Shown: positions 39,872 to 49,757, numbered from the stretch's first letter. The stretch is 64,000 nucleotides of DNA from Vogesella indigofera (GCF_003633895.1 NZ_RBID01000014.1:124001-188000); one strand, 5' to 3'. Program-made: numbers and translations. The notes: generated by a model not told the origin, from the letters alone.

Positions 39872-40522
39872 CTATTCAGCAGCGCATGGCAGGGGTTGCA
39901 GCCAGCAGCGCTCCTTGAAAATGCCTTCAAAATAAGGGCTTAACAGCGCGGATAGATTATTGTGAATGGTGCGGTCGTCCTGTGCCAGCAACCAGCTGTG
40001 GATCAGGCCGCCGTACAGGCTGTGCAGGCCGATGGCGGCCAGCTTGGGATCGACATCGGCACGCAGCAATTGCTGCTCCTGCGCACAGTGCAGCACCTGC
40101 TGCAGCTTGGCCTGTTTTTCCTGGGTCCAGCTGATCTGCTCCAGCAGCAACGGCGCCATTTCGCCGACCTGTTCGCAGCCGAGATGGTGGATGCCGCAGA
40201 TGCGGCGGATACGCGGATTGTCGTGCAGCAGGGCGAACATGGAATGACCGTGCAGCCACAGCCGCGTCGCCGGGTTGATGCTGCTGTCGAGCAGGCGCGC
40301 GTCGAGGATTTCCAGCTCCGGAATGATGCGGTCGCACAGCGCGTTGAACAGGTCGAGCTTGTTGGAAAAGTGCCAGTAGATCGCGCCGCGGGTCAGCCCG
40401 GCGGCGGCGGCGATGTCGGCAAGCGAGGTCGCGGCGACACCTTTTTCCCAGAACACCTGTTCGGCGGTATCCAGCAGCAGGTGACGGGTTTGCTCGGCTT
40501 CTTCTCTAGTCTTGCGTGCCAT
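39872..40522 (-). CDS. acrR: TetR-family repressor of the RND pump (AcrR/MtrR-like)
   Basis: 216 residues from ATG 40522 (MARKTREEAEQTRHLLLDTAEQVFWEKGVAATSLADIAAAAGLTRGAIYWHFSNKLDLF), the classical AcrR/TtgR/MtrR N-terminus with its helix-turn-helix at about residues 33-52. A TTG seven codons upstream is possible. It is divergent from the pump operon with a perfect AcrR-type operator in between. Ligands binding the C-terminal domain would relieve repression. Confidence 0.92.
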   Translation of the reverse strand: MARKTREEAEQTRHLLLDTAEQVFWEKGVAATSLADIAAAAGLTRGAIYWHFSNKLDLFNALCDRIIPELEILDARLLDSSINPATRLWLHGHSMFALLHDNPRIRRICGIHHLGCEQVGEMAPLLLEQISWTQEKQAKLQQVLHCAQEQQLLRADVDPKLAAIGLHSLYGGLIHSWLLAQDDRTIHNNLSALLSPYFEGIFKERCWLQPLPCAAE

Positions 40523-40592
40523 GTTCTCGAAAGGGTTATTCAACGCGGCGTAAGGATAGCGTTAAAGCCACCGCTGCGCTGGTTGATTTGTT

Positions 40593-40616
40593 TACATACA
40601 TACACGAATGTATGTA
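40593..40616. promoter_or_regulatory. AcrR operator (24-bp palindrome)
   Basis: Perfect 9-base arms TACATACAT (40593-40601) and ATGTATGTA (40608-40616) with a 6-base spacer. The arms and spacer length are the same as the known E. coli AcrR site in front of acrAB. It is 70 bases upstream of the repressor start and 169 bases upstream of acrA. Confidence 0.88.
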
Positions 40617-40785
40617 TTTTGGCGCAAATTTGCCGCATTGTCTGTACCGGAATTCAGAAACGCGTCCTGGCAAGCGGCTGTCCAGCACGATTGCATGCTA
40701 TATAGCCGGTTGGCATTTTTTGACCGGCACGCAGCGCGCAGACAGCTGTTGCCAATGTACGACGCACACATCAAGGAGATCTCTG

Positions 40786-41961
40786 GTGAGTTCTTTCAAT
40801 AATCATAAATGGACGCTGGCGCTGTTGCCGCTGGCAGTGATGCTGACCGCTTGCGGGCAGCAGGGCGAGCAGGCTGCCGGTCACGGGGCGATGCCGCCGA
40901 TGCCGGTCAGCGTGGTGAAGATGGCCGCCGCCGATGTGCCGGTGGTCACCGAGTACGTCGGCCAGGCGGTCGGCTCGCGCGAGGTGGAAGTGCGCGCTCG
41001 CGTCTCCGGCATCCTGCAGAAGCGTGCCTACACCGAGGGTGCCAGCGTGCGCGCCGGTGACGTGCTGTTCCAGCTCGACGCCGCCCCGTACCAGGCGGCA
41101 CTGGAGCAGGCGGAGGCGACGCTGAAGCTGGAAGAAGCCAAGCTGATCCGCGCGCAGCAGGACCACGACCGCGTGCTGCCGCTGTTCAAGGAAAACGCTG
41201 TCAGCCAGAAGGACCGCGATGACGCGGTGGCCGCGCTGGCCAGCGCCAAGGCCTCGGTCGCCGCCGCCCGCGCCGCGATGAAGTCGGCGCAGATCAACCT
41301 CGGCTACACCCGCGTCACCGCGCCGATTTCCGGCGTGACCAGTGCCGAGGCGCGTTCCGAGGGCAGTCTGGTGCAGCCGGGCGATGCCGGTCTGCTGACC
41401 AAGATCTCGCAGCTGGACCCGATCTACGTCAAGTTCTCGCTGTCCGACAACGACGTACTGAAGAACCAGCAACTGGCAGCCAGCGGCAAGCTGCGCCAGC
41501 CGGAAGGCGGCCGCTACATCGTGTCGCTGAAATTGCCGGACGGCAGCACCTACGGCCGTGAAGGCCGCATCAACTTTGCCGACCGCGTCATCGACCCGAC
41601 CACCGGCACCTCGGCGGCGCGCGCCAGCTTCGTCAATCCGGAAGGCACCGTGCGTGCCGGCCAGTTCGTGCGCGTCGAGCTGAAGGGCGCGGTGCGCCTC
41701 AATGCGCTGGTGGTGCCGCAGAAGGCGGTGTTGACCTCGCAGCAGGGCAAGATGGTGTGGGTGGTCGGCAAGGACAATACCGTCGAGGCCCGTCCGCTGC
41801 AGATCAGCGACAGCGCCAATAACGGCTTCATCGTCGAGAGCGGGCTGAAGGCCGGCGACCTGGTGATTACCGACAACCTGATCAAGCTGCGTCCGGGTGC
41901 CAAGGTGGTGCCGCAGGCGGCTGCGGCCAACGTTGCCGCCCCGGCAGCGGCCCAAGGCTAA
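40786..41961 (+). CDS. acrA: RND efflux periplasmic adaptor (membrane fusion lipoprotein)
   Basis: 391 residues from a GTG at 40786, chosen because AAGGAG lies 7 bases upstream and because it gives a lipoprotein signal (LLPLAVMLTAC). No good ATG exists in frame. Domains in order: beta-barrel/lipoyl start (VEVRARVSGILQKRAYTEGASVRAGDVLFQLD), alpha-hairpin (about 100-170, LEQAEATLKLEEAKLIRAQQDHDRVLPLFKENAVSQKD), then lipoyl return GYTRVTAPISGVTSAEARSEGSLVQPG. It links the inner-membrane pump to the outer-membrane channel. Confidence 0.95.
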   Translation: MSSFNNHKWTLALLPLAVMLTACGQQGEQAAGHGAMPPMPVSVVKMAAADVPVVTEYVGQAVGSREVEVRARVSGILQKRAYTEGASVRAGDVLFQLDAAPYQAALEQAEATLKLEEAKLIRAQQDHDRVLPLFKENAVSQKDRDDAVAALASAKASVAAARAAMKSAQINLGYTRVTAPISGVTSAEARSEGSLVQPGDAGLLTKISQLDPIYVKFSLSDNDVLKNQQLAASGKLRQPEGGRYIVSLKLPDGSTYGREGRINFADRVIDPTTGTSAARASFVNPEGTVRAGQFVRVELKGAVRLNALVVPQKAVLTSQQGKMVWVVGKDNTVEARPLQISDSANNGFIVESGLKAGDLVITDNLIKLRPGAKVVPQAAAANVAAPAAAQG

Positions 41962-41976
41962 GGCGAGGAATAACAC

Positions 41977-44900
41977 ATGTTTTCATCTTTCTTCATCCGC
42001 CGGCCGATCTTTGCCAGCGTGCTGTCGATCGTGATCGTGCTGGCCGGTTTCTTCGGCATGCGCGCGCTGCCGATCGAACAGTACCCGCAGATCGTGCCGC
42101 CGTCGGTGGCGGTGACCACCGCCTATCCCGGCGCCTCCGCCGAGGTGATCGCCGATACCGTGGCCTCGCCGCTGGAACAGGCGATCAACGGCGTCGACGA
42201 CATGCTGTACATGCAGTCCAGCAGTGCCAGTAACGGCCGGCTGACCATCAACGTCACCTTCAAGATCGGCACCAATCCGGACCAGGCGTCGATCAACGTC
42301 AACAACCGCGTGCAGTCGGTGCTGTCGTCGCTGCCGGAAGAGGTGCGCCGCCAGAGCGTCAACGTGCGCAAGCAGGCCGCCACCTTCCTGCAGGTGATCT
42401 CGCTGTACTCGCCGGACAAGCGCTACGACACGTTGTTCATGAGCAACTACGCGCTGCTCAACGTGGTTGACGAGATCAAGCGCATTCCCGGCGTCGGCCA
42501 GGTCACCAACTTCGCCGGCAAGGACTACGCGATGCGGGTGTGGCTGCGACCGGACCGTCTGGCGCAGCTGAAGCTGACGCCCAGCGACGTGGCACAGGCC
42601 ATCCGCGAGCAGAACGCGCAGTTCGCCGCCGGCAAGATCAGCGCCGAACCGAACGCCGGCAAGCCGGACTTCACCTACACCATCACCACCAAGGGCCGCC
42701 TGACCGAGGCCAGCGAGTTCGAGAACATCATCGTGCGCGCGGCTGCCGACGGGGCCAAGGTGCGGCTGAAGGACGTGGCACGGGTGGAGCTGGGTGCGCT
42801 GGGCTATGACTTCTACGGCAAGCACAACGGCCGTCCTAGCATCCCGATCGGTATCAACCTGGCGCCGGGCGCCAACCAGCTGGACACCGCCAAGGCGGTA
42901 CAGGCGAAGATGGACGAGCTGGCGGCGAAATTCCCGGCTGGCCTGTCCTATTCCATTCCGTACGACACCACCCGCTTCGTTGAGGTGTCGATCCAGGAAG
43001 TGATCACCACGCTGATGGAAGCGATGGTGCTGGTGTTCGCCGTGGTGTACCTGTTCCTGCAGAACTGGCGCGCGACGCTGATTCCGGGGCTGGCGGTGCC
43101 GGTGTCCATCGTCGGTACCTTTGCCGGCATGTACATGTTCGGCTACTCCATCAACACCCTGACGCTGTTCGGCATGGTGCTGGCGATCGGTATCGTGGTC
43201 GACGACGCCATCGTGGTGCTGGAGAACGTCGAACGCATCATGATGAAAGAGGGCAAGCCGCCGCGCGAAGCCACCATCCAGGCGATGAAGGAAGTCAGCG
43301 GCCCGGTGGTCGCCATCGTGCTGGTGTTGTGCTCGGTGTTCATCCCGGTGGCGTTCATGGGCGGTATTGCCGGCCAGATGTACAAGCAGTTCGCCATCAC
43401 CATCGCGATGTCGGTGACCATCTCCGGCATCGTGGCGCTGACGCTGACCCCTGCTTTGTGCGCGGCGATGCTGAAGTCCGAGCATCAGCACAGCAACGCC
43501 TTCTTCGACGGCTTCAACCGCCTGTTTGACCGCATCACCCAGCGCTACAGCAGCGGCGTGGCCTTCCTGATCAAGCGTTCCGTGCTGGCACTGGTGCTGT
43601 TCGGGCTGCTGATCGGCGCCTCGGCATGGCTGTTCAAGCTGATTCCGTCGTCGCTGGCGCCGGAAGAAGACCAGGGCTACGTGATCTCCGCCACCATCCT
43701 GCCCGACGGCGCGGCGATCAACCGCACCGTGGACGCGATGGACAAGTTGGACGTGGAAATCGCCAAGAACCCGGCGGTGAAGGACGTAATGAGCTTTGCC
43801 GGCTTCGACATCCTGTCCGGCTCCAACCGCACCAACACCGGTGTCACCTTCATCACCCTGAAGCCGTGGGACGAGCGCAAGGCGCCGGGCATGTCGGCGC
43901 AGGCGGTGGTCGGCGACGTGTTCATGAAGGGTGCCGGCATCAAGGAAGGGCTGGTCCTGGCCTTCAACCCGCCACCGATCTCCGGCATGTCCTCCACCGG
44001 CGGCTTCGAGGCCTACGTGCAGAACCGTGCCGGTGCCTCGGCCGGCGAGCTGGCGGCCCAGGCGCAGGCGCTGATGATGGCGGCGGCAAAACGGCCGGAA
44101 CTGGCCGGCGTGCAGAGCACCTTCTCCGCCAACGTGCCACAGGTCAACGTGCAGCTGGACCGTGAAAAGGCCAAGGCGCTGGGCGTGCCGATCGACGACG
44201 TGTTCGACACCATGCAGAGCACCTTCGGCGCGCTGTACGTGAACGACTTCAACAAGTTCGGCCGCATCTTCACCGTGCAGCTGCAGTCGGAGGCCGAGTT
44301 CCGCAAGAGCGTCGACAACCTGCGTACCGTGTTCGTGCGGGCGCAGAACGGGCAGATGATTCCGCTGTCCAGCCTGGTGACGGTGGAGCAGGCCACCGGT
44401 CCGGAAATCGTCGAGCGCTACAACGCCTTCCCGTCGGCCAAGCTGGTCGGCGGCCCGGCACCGGGCTACAGCTCCGGCGAAGCGCTGGCGGTGATGGAAC
44501 AGCTGGCGAAGGAAACGTTGCCGGATGGCTACACCCTGGCGTGGACCGGTTCCGCCTTCCAGGAGCAGTCCACCGGCGGTGCCTCGTCGACGGTATTCGT
44601 GATCGCGCTGGTGATGGTGTTCCTGATCCTGGCGGCACAGTACGAGCGTTGGACGCTGCCGATAGCGGTGCTGACCGCGGTGCCGTTCGCGGTATTCGGC
44701 GCGCTGGTGGCCAACTGGCTGCGCGGGCTGGAGAACGACATCTACTTCCAGGTGGCGCTGGTGACGCTGATCGGCCTCGCGGCGAAGAACGCGATCCTGA
44801 TCGTCGAATTCGCGGTGCTGAAGATGGAAGAAGGGCGTTCGCTGACCGAGGCGGCGGTGGAGGCGGCCAAGCTGCGTTTCCGCCCGATCGTGATGACCTC

Positions 44901-45105
44901 GCTGGCCTTCATCCTCGGTTGTGTGCCGCTGGCGATTTCCAGCGGTGCCGGCTCCGCCAGCCGTCACTCGATCGGTACCGGCGTGATCGGGGGCATGTTG
45001 GCCGCAACCTTCATCGCGGCGCTGTTCATCCCCCTGTTTTTCAAACTGATTATGCAGTGGAGCCAGCGCAAGCCGGCGCCACAAGGAGAACAGCATGATG
45101 CTTAA
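41977..45105 (+). CDS. acrB: RND multidrug efflux pump, HAE1 family (AcrB-like)
   Basis: 1042 residues, close to E. coli AcrB (1049). It starts [24 protein letters not shown] with 12 membrane helices and two large periplasmic loops. Proton-relay residues are present: the Asp pair in [18 protein letters not shown] (TM4) and Lys in [14 protein letters not shown] (TM10). The HAE1 signature [25 protein letters not shown]-type block is present. It exports hydrophobic and amphiphilic drugs by proton antiport. The stop overlaps the next start by 11 bases. Confidence 0.97.
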   Translation: MFSSFFIRRPIFASVLSIVIVLAGFFGMRALPIEQYPQIVPPSVAVTTAYPGASAEVIADTVASPLEQAINGVDDMLYMQSSSASNGRLTINVTFKIGTNPDQASINVNNRVQSVLSSLPEEVRRQSVNVRKQAATFLQVISLYSPDKRYDTLFMSNYALLNVVDEIKRIPGVGQVTNFAGKDYAMRVWLRPDRLAQLKLTPSDVAQAIREQNAQFAAGKISAEPNAGKPDFTYTITTKGRLTEASEFENIIVRAAADGAKVRLKDVARVELGALGYDFYGKHNGRPSIPIGINLAPGANQLDTAKAVQAKMDELAAKFPAGLSYSIPYDTTRFVEVSIQEVITTLMEAMVLVFAVVYLFLQNWRATLIPGLAVPVSIVGTFAGMYMFGYSINTLTLFGMVLAIGIVVDDAIVVLENVERIMMKEGKPPREATIQAMKEVSGPVVAIVLVLCSVFIPVAFMGGIAGQMYKQFAITIAMSVTISGIVALTLTPALCAAMLKSEHQHSNAFFDGFNRLFDRITQRYSSGVAFLIKRSVLALVLFGLLIGASAWLFKLIPSSLAPEEDQGYVISATILPDGAAINRTVDAMDKLDVEIAKNPAVKDVMSFAGFDILSGSNRTNTGVTFITLKPWDERKAPGMSAQAVVGDVFMKGAGIKEGLVLAFNPPPISGMSSTGGFEAYVQNRAGASAGELAAQAQALMMAAAKRPELAGVQSTFSANVPQVNVQLDREKAKALGVPIDDVFDTMQSTFGALYVNDFNKFGRIFTVQLQSEAEFRKSVDNLRTVFVRAQNGQMIPLSSLVTVEQATGPEIVERYNAFPSAKLVGGPAPGYSSGEALAVMEQLAKETLPDGYTLAWTGSAFQEQSTGGASSTVFVIALVMVFLILAAQYERWTLPIAVLTAVPFAVFGALVANWLRGLENDIYFQVALVTLIGLAAKNAILIVEFAVLKMEEGRSLTEAAVEAAKLRFRPIVMTSLAFILGCVPLAISSGAGSASRHSIGTGVIGGMLAATFIAALFIPLFFKLIMQWSQRKPAPQGEQHDA

Positions 45106-46477
45106 GCAAGCGCTGTTGCCAATCATGGTCGCCGCCGCGCTGTCGGCGTGCGCGGTCGGCCCCGACTACCAGCGTCCGCAGCTGGAAATGCCGCAGGCGG
45201 CGGCCAACGTGGCGCCGGTCGCCAGCGACTGGTGGCGCAGTTTCGAGGATCCGGTGCTGGACGCGATGATAGACGAATCGCTGCGCTACAACCGTGATCT
45301 GGTGCAGGCCGCGGCGCGGGTGGAAGAAGCCGCCGCCGCCGCCGGTGTGGCGCGAGCCGGCCTGCTGCCGCAGGTCAGCGCCAGTGCCGGCAGCGGCCGC
45401 AGCCAGACCTCGAGCTACAGCAGTGGTGGCGGGGCGCTGCTCGACAGCCGCCAGGCCGGGCTGACCGCCAGCTGGGAGCTGGACCTGTGGGGCAAGCTGC
45501 GCCGCGAACGCGAAGCGGCGCTGGCCGACGTCAGCGCCAGCGAGCGCTCGCTGGCCGCGCTCAGACTGTCGCTGGGCAGCCAGGTGGCCAAGAGCTACTT
45601 CCAGCTCGCCAGCTACGACGCCCAGCTCGCCAGCGCCCGCGCCACGCTGCAAAGCCGCGAGCAATCGCTGCAGCTACGCCAGAAACGCTTCAACGGTGGC
45701 ATGACCTCCGAGCTGGAGCTGCGCCAGGCCGAGGCCGAGGCCGCCAGCGCGCGCGCCACCGTGCCGCAGCTGGCACAGGCGGTGACGCAGACCGAACACG
45801 CGCTGGCGGTGCTGCTGGGCCGTTCGCCGCGTGACATTGCGGCCAACCTTGGCCGCGGCAAGGCCTTGTCGGCGCTGGCCGAGCCGGAGCAGATCCCGTC
45901 CGGGCTGCCGTCTGACCTGCTGCTGCGCCGTGCCGACGTGGCGGCGGCGGAAGCCAGCCTGGTCGCGGCCAACGCCCGCATCGGCGTCGCCCGCGCCGCC
46001 TACTTCCCGAGCATCAGCCTGTCGGCCGGCATCGGCAGCGCCAGCACCGCGCTGACCGACCTGTTCAGCGGCCCGGCGCAGACCTGGAACTTCGCGGCCA
46101 ACCTGGCCGCGCCGATCTTCAACGCCGGCCGTATCGCCGCCGGTGTCGATGCCGCCAACGCGCGCCAGAAACAGGCGCTGGCGGTGTACGAGAAGACGGT
46201 GCAGCAGGCGTTTGCCGACACCCTGGACGCGATGTCGGCGGTCAGCACCACGCGCGCCACCGAACAGGCGCAGCTGCAGCAGCTGGCATCGCTGCGCGAG
46301 GCGCTGCGCCTGGCGCGGTTGCGCTACGACAACGGCTACTCCAGCTATCTGGACGTGCTGGATGCCGAGCGCGGCGTGTTCCAGGTGGAGCAGGCGCTGT
46401 CCAGCGCCCGCCTCGCGCGGCTGTCGGCAGTGGTGTCGCTGTACGCGGCACTGGGTGGCGGCTGGCAGGCCGGCTGA
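45095..46477 (+). CDS. Outer-membrane efflux lipoprotein (OprM/NodT family)
   Basis: 460 residues. The lipoprotein signal is [12 protein letters not shown], then [10 protein letters not shown], the NodT/OprM mature start. Two OEP repeats form the beta-barrel/alpha-barrel: [19 protein letters not shown] at about 130, and [35 protein letters not shown] at about 345. It is translationally coupled to acrB, so the complete tripartite pump is one operon. The exact 13-mer at 45838 encodes AANL. Confidence 0.95.
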   Translation: MMLKQALLPIMVAAALSACAVGPDYQRPQLEMPQAAANVAPVASDWWRSFEDPVLDAMIDESLRYNRDLVQAAARVEEAAAAAGVARAGLLPQVSASAGSGRSQTSSYSSGGGALLDSRQAGLTASWELDLWGKLRREREAALADVSASERSLAALRLSLGSQVAKSYFQLASYDAQLASARATLQSREQSLQLRQKRFNGGMTSELELRQAEAEAASARATVPQLAQAVTQTEHALAVLLGRSPRDIAANLGRGKALSALAEPEQIPSGLPSDLLLRRADVAAAEASLVAANARIGVARAAYFPSISLSAGIGSASTALTDLFSGPAQTWNFAANLAAPIFNAGRIAAGVDAANARQKQALAVYEKTVQQAFADTLDAMSAVSTTRATEQAQLQQLASLREALRLARLRYDNGYSSYLDVLDAERGVFQVEQALSSARLARLSAVVSLYAALGGGWQAG

Positions 46478-46495
46478 GCCCGCAACGCACGATGC

Positions 46496-46528
46496 AAAAA
46501 GCCCGGATCAGTCGATCCGGGCTTTTTT
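46496..46528. terminator. Bidirectional rho-independent terminator, pump operon / fnr
   Basis: Nine-base perfect arms 46501-46509 and 46514-46522 (GCCCGGATC / GATCCGGGC), 4-base loop, A tract before and T6 after. It lies 18 bases after the pump operon and 39 bases beyond the fnr stop, so it serves both convergent units. Confidence 0.9.
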
Positions 46529-46566
46529 GTTGGCAGCGCGCCGGCGGGCGGCACGATGGGATGGGC

Positions 46567-47313
46567 TTAGCCGGCGCTGTTGGCCTGCGAGCAGCCGGCC
46601 ACTAGGGCCTTCAGCTCTTCCGGGCGGACCAGCTGGATGTGCTTGTGATCGACCAGGATCCAGCCCTGCTGCTGGAATTTCGACAGCGTGCGGCTGACGG
46701 TTTCCAGTTTCAGGCCGAGGAAGCTGCCGATTTCCTCGCGGCTCATGCGCAGGATGAAATCGTTGGCGGCAAAGCCGCGGCTGGCCAGGCGCTGCGACAG
46801 GTTGAGCAGGAAGGCGGCGAGGCGTTCTTCCGCCTTCATATTGCCCAGCAGCAGCATCACCGACTGGTCGCGCACGATCTCGCGGCTCATCAGGCGGAAG
46901 AAGTGGTGTTGCAGGCTGGGGATGTCGCGTCCCAGGCTTTCCATGCGGCTGAACGGCAGCTCGCACACCTCGCTGTCCTCCAGCGCGATGGCGTCGCAAC
47001 CGTGGGTGTTGGAGGAAATGCCGTCCAGCCCCATCAGCTCGCCGGACATGTGGAAACCGGTGACCTGTTCGCGACCGTCCTGGCTGGAAACGCAGGTCTT
47101 GAAATAGCCGGTGCGCACCGCGTATAAAGAACGGAAACCTTCTCCGCTGCGGAACAGGTACTCACCGCGCTTGAAACGGCGGCTCTGACGGATAACGGCA
47201 TCCAGCTGGGCCATCTCGTCACGGTTTAGCCCCACCGGCAGGCACAATTCACGCAGGCTGCAGTTGGAACAAGTGACTTTCAGCGAATGCAGGGGGGAGG
47301 ACAGATCGTTCAT
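46567..47313 (-). CDS. fnr: Oxygen-sensing transcription regulator FNR/Anr
   Basis: 248 residues of the CRP/FNR family. The N-terminal cysteine cluster CSNCSLRELC plus a central Cys (NTHGCDA) supply four ligands for the oxygen-labile [4Fe-4S] cluster. The beta-roll and dimerisation helix follow. The DNA-recognition helix SREEIGSFLGLKLETVSRTLSKFQ contains the Glu-x2-Ser-Arg set typical of FNR specificity (TTGAT sites). It activates anaerobic genes. Divergent from hemN, a known FNR target class. Confidence 0.95.
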   Translation of the reverse strand: MNDLSSPLHSLKVTCSNCSLRELCLPVGLNRDEMAQLDAVIRQSRRFKRGEYLFRSGEGFRSLYAVRTGYFKTCVSSQDGREQVTGFHMSGELMGLDGISSNTHGCDAIALEDSEVCELPFSRMESLGRDIPSLQHHFFRLMSREIVRDQSVMLLLGNMKAEERLAAFLLNLSQRLASRGFAANDFILRMSREEIGSFLGLKLETVSRTLSKFQQQGWILVDHKHIQLVRPEELKALVAGCSQANSAG

Positions 47314-47348
47314 ACCGAGAGTCGATTTCCAGGGACAGATGAGCTTGC

Positions 47349-47362
47349 TTGATGAGCGTCAA
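47349..47362. promoter_or_regulatory. FNR/Anr box between fnr and hemN
   Basis: TTGAT-GAGC-GTCAA matches the FNR consensus TTGAT-N4-ATCAA at 9 of 10 positions. It is 36 bases before the fnr start and 63 bases before the hemN start, so it may control either gene. Confidence 0.7.
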
Positions 47363-47424
47363 TGCAGATCAAGGCGTAATTGCGCAAATTTACCAGTCCC
47401 CCACCAGATTTCCAATCAAAATAT

Positions 47425-48834
47425 ATGATGGCTGCTCATTCTGCATTTATCCCGACCCAATGTGTTTTCGACCGGACCCTGATCGAAACACTGGAAGGGT
47501 CCGGTCCGCGTTACACCTCCTATCCGACCGCCGACCGTTTTCACGCCGGTTTCGGGGTGAATGATTATGAACATTGCCTGGCGCAGCGCGCCATTGGGGC
47601 AAACCATCGCGGCATTTCGCTGTACGTGCACATCCCGTTCTGCAACACCATCTGCTACTACTGCGGCTGCAACAAGATCATCACCAAGGACAAGAGCCGC
47701 GCCGACGCCTACCTCGACTACCTGGAAAAGGAAATCGCGCTGGTGGCGGAAAAACTCGGCTGTCGCGAGAAGGTGATCCAGCTGCATTTTGGCGGCGGCA
47801 CACCGACCTTCCTGTCCGATGCGCAGCTGGACCGGGTGATGGGCGTCATCAACCGCTACTTCGAACTGCTGCCGGAAGGCGAGTTTTCCATCGAGATCGA
47901 CCCGCGCAAGGTTGGCCGCGACACCGTGCTGCACCTGGGCCGTCTCGGTTTTAACCGCATGAGCGTCGGCATCCAGGATTTCGATCCGGCGGTGCAGCAG
48001 GCGGTGAACCGCATCCAGAGCGAGGCGGAAACCCGGCTGGTGATCGACGCCGCACGCGAGGCCGGCTTCAAGTCGGTGAGCGTGGACCTGATCTACGGCC
48101 TGCCGCTGCAGAGCGCGCACTCGCTGGAAAGCACCGTCAACAAGGTGATCGCGATGTCGCCGGACCGCATCGCGCTGTACAACTACGCGCACCTGCCGAC
48201 CGTGTTCAAGCCGCAGCGCCGCATCAACGAGGCCGATCTGCCGTCCAGCGCCACCAAGCTCGACATCCTGCAGAACTCGGTACAGCAGCTGAGCGACGCC
48301 GGTTACGTGTTCATCGGCATGGACCACTTCGCCAAGCCCGGTGACGAGCTGACCCGCGCACTGGAGCAGGGCCGCCTGCAGCGCAACTTCCAGGGCTACT
48401 CCACCCACGCCGATTGCGACATGATCGGCTTCGGCGTGTCGTCGATCGGCAAAGTCGGCCCCTGTTACTCGCAGAACGAAAAGGACATCGACGCCTACTA
48501 TGCGGCGCTGGATGCCGGCCACCTGCCGGTGATGCGCGGCATGACTCTGACCCAGGACGACATCCTGCGCCGCAGCGTGATCCAGGCGCTGATGTGCCGC
48601 TTCTCGCTGTCGGTGGAGGCGATCGAGCAGACCTTCGCCATCAATTTTGCCGACTACTTCGCCGACGAGCTGCCGAAGATCCGTGAATTCCAGCAGATGG
48701 GTCTGCTGCATTTCGACGGCGACTTCCTGATGGTGGAGCCGAAGGGCCGCTTCCTGATTCGCAATATCGCGATGGCATTCGACCGCCACCTGCGCGAGCG
48801 CGAAACCGGCGCGCGCTATTCGAAAACCATCTGA
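47425..48834 (+). CDS. hemN: Oxygen-independent coproporphyrinogen III oxidase
   Basis: 469 residues from ATG 47425 (an in-frame ATG follows directly; the frame also opens at a TTG upstream). Radical-SAM enzyme that oxidatively decarboxylates coproporphyrinogen III in haem synthesis without oxygen. The cluster motif is HIPFCNTICYYCGCNK (CxxxCxxC plus adjacent Cys). GGGTPTFLSDAQLDRVM binds SAM. SGPRYTSYPTADRF is the conserved HemN N-terminus and TLTQDDILRRSVIQALMC a C-terminal block. It is divergent from fnr and probably FNR-activated. A one-mismatch 13-mer lies at 47908. Confidence 0.96.
   Translation: MMAAHSAFIPTQCVFDRTLIETLEGSGPRYTSYPTADRFHAGFGVNDYEHCLAQRAIGANHRGISLYVHIPFCNTICYYCGCNKIITKDKSRADAYLDYLEKEIALVAEKLGCREKVIQLHFGGGTPTFLSDAQLDRVMGVINRYFELLPEGEFSIEIDPRKVGRDTVLHLGRLGFNRMSVGIQDFDPAVQQAVNRIQSEAETRLVIDAAREAGFKSVSVDLIYGLPLQSAHSLESTVNKVIAMSPDRIALYNYAHLPTVFKPQRRINEADLPSSATKLDILQNSVQQLSDAGYVFIGMDHFAKPGDELTRALEQGRLQRNFQGYSTHADCDMIGFGVSSIGKVGPCYSQNEKDIDAYYAALDAGHLPVMRGMTLTQDDILRRSVIQALMCRFSLSVEAIEQTFAINFADYFADELPKIREFQQMGLLHFDGDFLMVEPKGRFLIRNIAMAFDRHLRERETGARYSKTI
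47470..47506 (+). other. Hairpin in the early hemN coding region
   Basis: Eleven-base perfect arms 47470-47480 (GACCGGACCCT) and 47496-47506 (AGGGTCCGGTC) around a 15-base loop, at codons about 16-28 of hemN. No T run follows. It could modulate translation or be chance; no function is claimed. Confidence 0.4.
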
Positions 48835-48869
48835 CGCGCGCCGCACGGGCGGCGGGACGACAGGCACAC

Positions 48870-48902
48870 AAGGTTGGCCGCAGCGATGCGGCCAACCTTT
48901 TT
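48870..48902 (+). terminator. 13-mer inverted pair acting as hemN terminator
   Basis: Exact copies of the 13-mer at 48870-48882 (+) and 48887-48899 (-) form a 13-bp perfect stem with the 4-base loop GCGA, and five T residues end at 48902. It starts 36 bases past the hemN stop. This is the clearest case of the repeat used as an intrinsic terminator. Confidence 0.82.
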
Positions 48903-48986
48903 GTTGATGCCGGCGGCGGCGCGGGCGCTAGAGCCTGTCATCCATTTGAGCCGGATGGGGGCAGGGAAGTGCGCCTGGCTTGTTTT

Positions 48987-49679
48987 TCAAGACTTGGCGG
49001 CGTGTTGGTCATGCTCTGGATTGGCTTGTTGTGCCTGGTTGCCGGTTCCGAACGTCAGCGTTCCGATACCCGAGGCTGAGAACGAGAGTAGCGCCTTGCT
49101 GCCAAGGGGAATCTGCCAGGCATTGGGTGGCGTGGGCGTCACCGGACTACCTATCGGCATTGCCATATCCAGGCGAAACACCTCATAGGCGCTGGCTTCC
49201 AGCAACACGCTGCTATTGGGGGCCACCGTTACACTACAGCCCCAGTCTATTTCTTCCAACCCCATCCCCAAGCCAATACAGACGCGATATTCTTTATTGT
49301 CATAGGGCGGTATTCGCCAGCCACTCTCGTCGTGTGTCAGGGTAATTTCATTATTAAACCGCATCGAGAATTGATCTGCATTGGCGCTGAATGGATAAGC
49401 AAGCTGATTCGGGCTGATTTCTCCCGCGGCCAGCACCGAGGCAACCCAGGATAGTGGCAATTGATTGTTAAAATCGATAATTACCTTGGTATGTACAGAC
49501 TGAATTCCAGCGAGAATATAATCGGCCATCGGAGAGCTGGTGGCATAAAAAGTCAAACCAAGTTTTATATTAAGGTCACTAACGGAAGTAATCGTGATGG
49601 CTGTATCTGGCGTAGACGTCAGTAATACCCCAACACTTTTTATGGGAGGAAAGATAATTGTATTGTCAGCGGATTCCAT
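48987..49679 (-). CDS. Hypothetical protein of accessory cassette
   Basis: 230 residues from ATG 49679 (MESADNTIIFPPIKSVGVLLTS); no strong ribosome site is seen, and the frame also opens at a TTG at 49745. No family recognised. There is no signal peptide, Cys is rare, and the pattern of alternating hydrophobic residues suggests a beta-rich fold (AITITSVSDLNIKLGLTFYA; SSVLLEASAYEVFRLDMAMP). Its codon use is visibly more AT-rich than the flanks, a sign of transfer. It follows the 49758-50837 gene on the same strand with a hairpin in the 78-base gap. Confidence 0.6.
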   Translation of the reverse strand: MESADNTIIFPPIKSVGVLLTSTPDTAITITSVSDLNIKLGLTFYATSSPMADYILAGIQSVHTKVIIDFNNQLPLSWVASVLAAGEISPNQLAYPFSANADQFSMRFNNEITLTHDESGWRIPPYDNKEYRVCIGLGMGLEEIDWGCSVTVAPNSSVLLEASAYEVFRLDMAMPIGSPVTPTPPNAWQIPLGSKALLSFSASGIGTLTFGTGNQAQQANPEHDQHAAKS

Positions 49680-49702
49680 GCGGGATATTGCTTTCAATAA
49701 CA

Positions 49703-49737
49703 GGACACAAACGTTTAACCGGTAAACGCTTGTGTCC
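49703..49737 (-). other. Hairpin between the two accessory-cassette genes
   Basis: Fifteen-base arms 49703-49717 and 49723-49737 with a 5-base loop and one position that pairs as G-U on the - strand. There is no clear T run after it. It may be a terminator, an RNA-processing site or a regulator-binding palindrome. Confidence 0.5.
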
Positions 49738-49757
49738 CGAGTCAAGTAATGAACGGA

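Noticed and set aside
40516-40785. N-terminal extension of the RND adaptor
   Set aside because: The 90 upstream codons cover the AcrR operator and lack protein-like character; the GTG at 40786 has AAGGAG and a lipoprotein signal.
41983-45126. A 1047-codon open frame antisense to acrB, and similar long antisense frames over the ABC binding protein (11161-13230), flhA (57580-59940) and rpoD (23548-25104)
   Set aside because: High GC keeps antisense frames free of stops. The sense products are unmistakable, and the antisense translations are rich in His/Gln/Arg with no domains.
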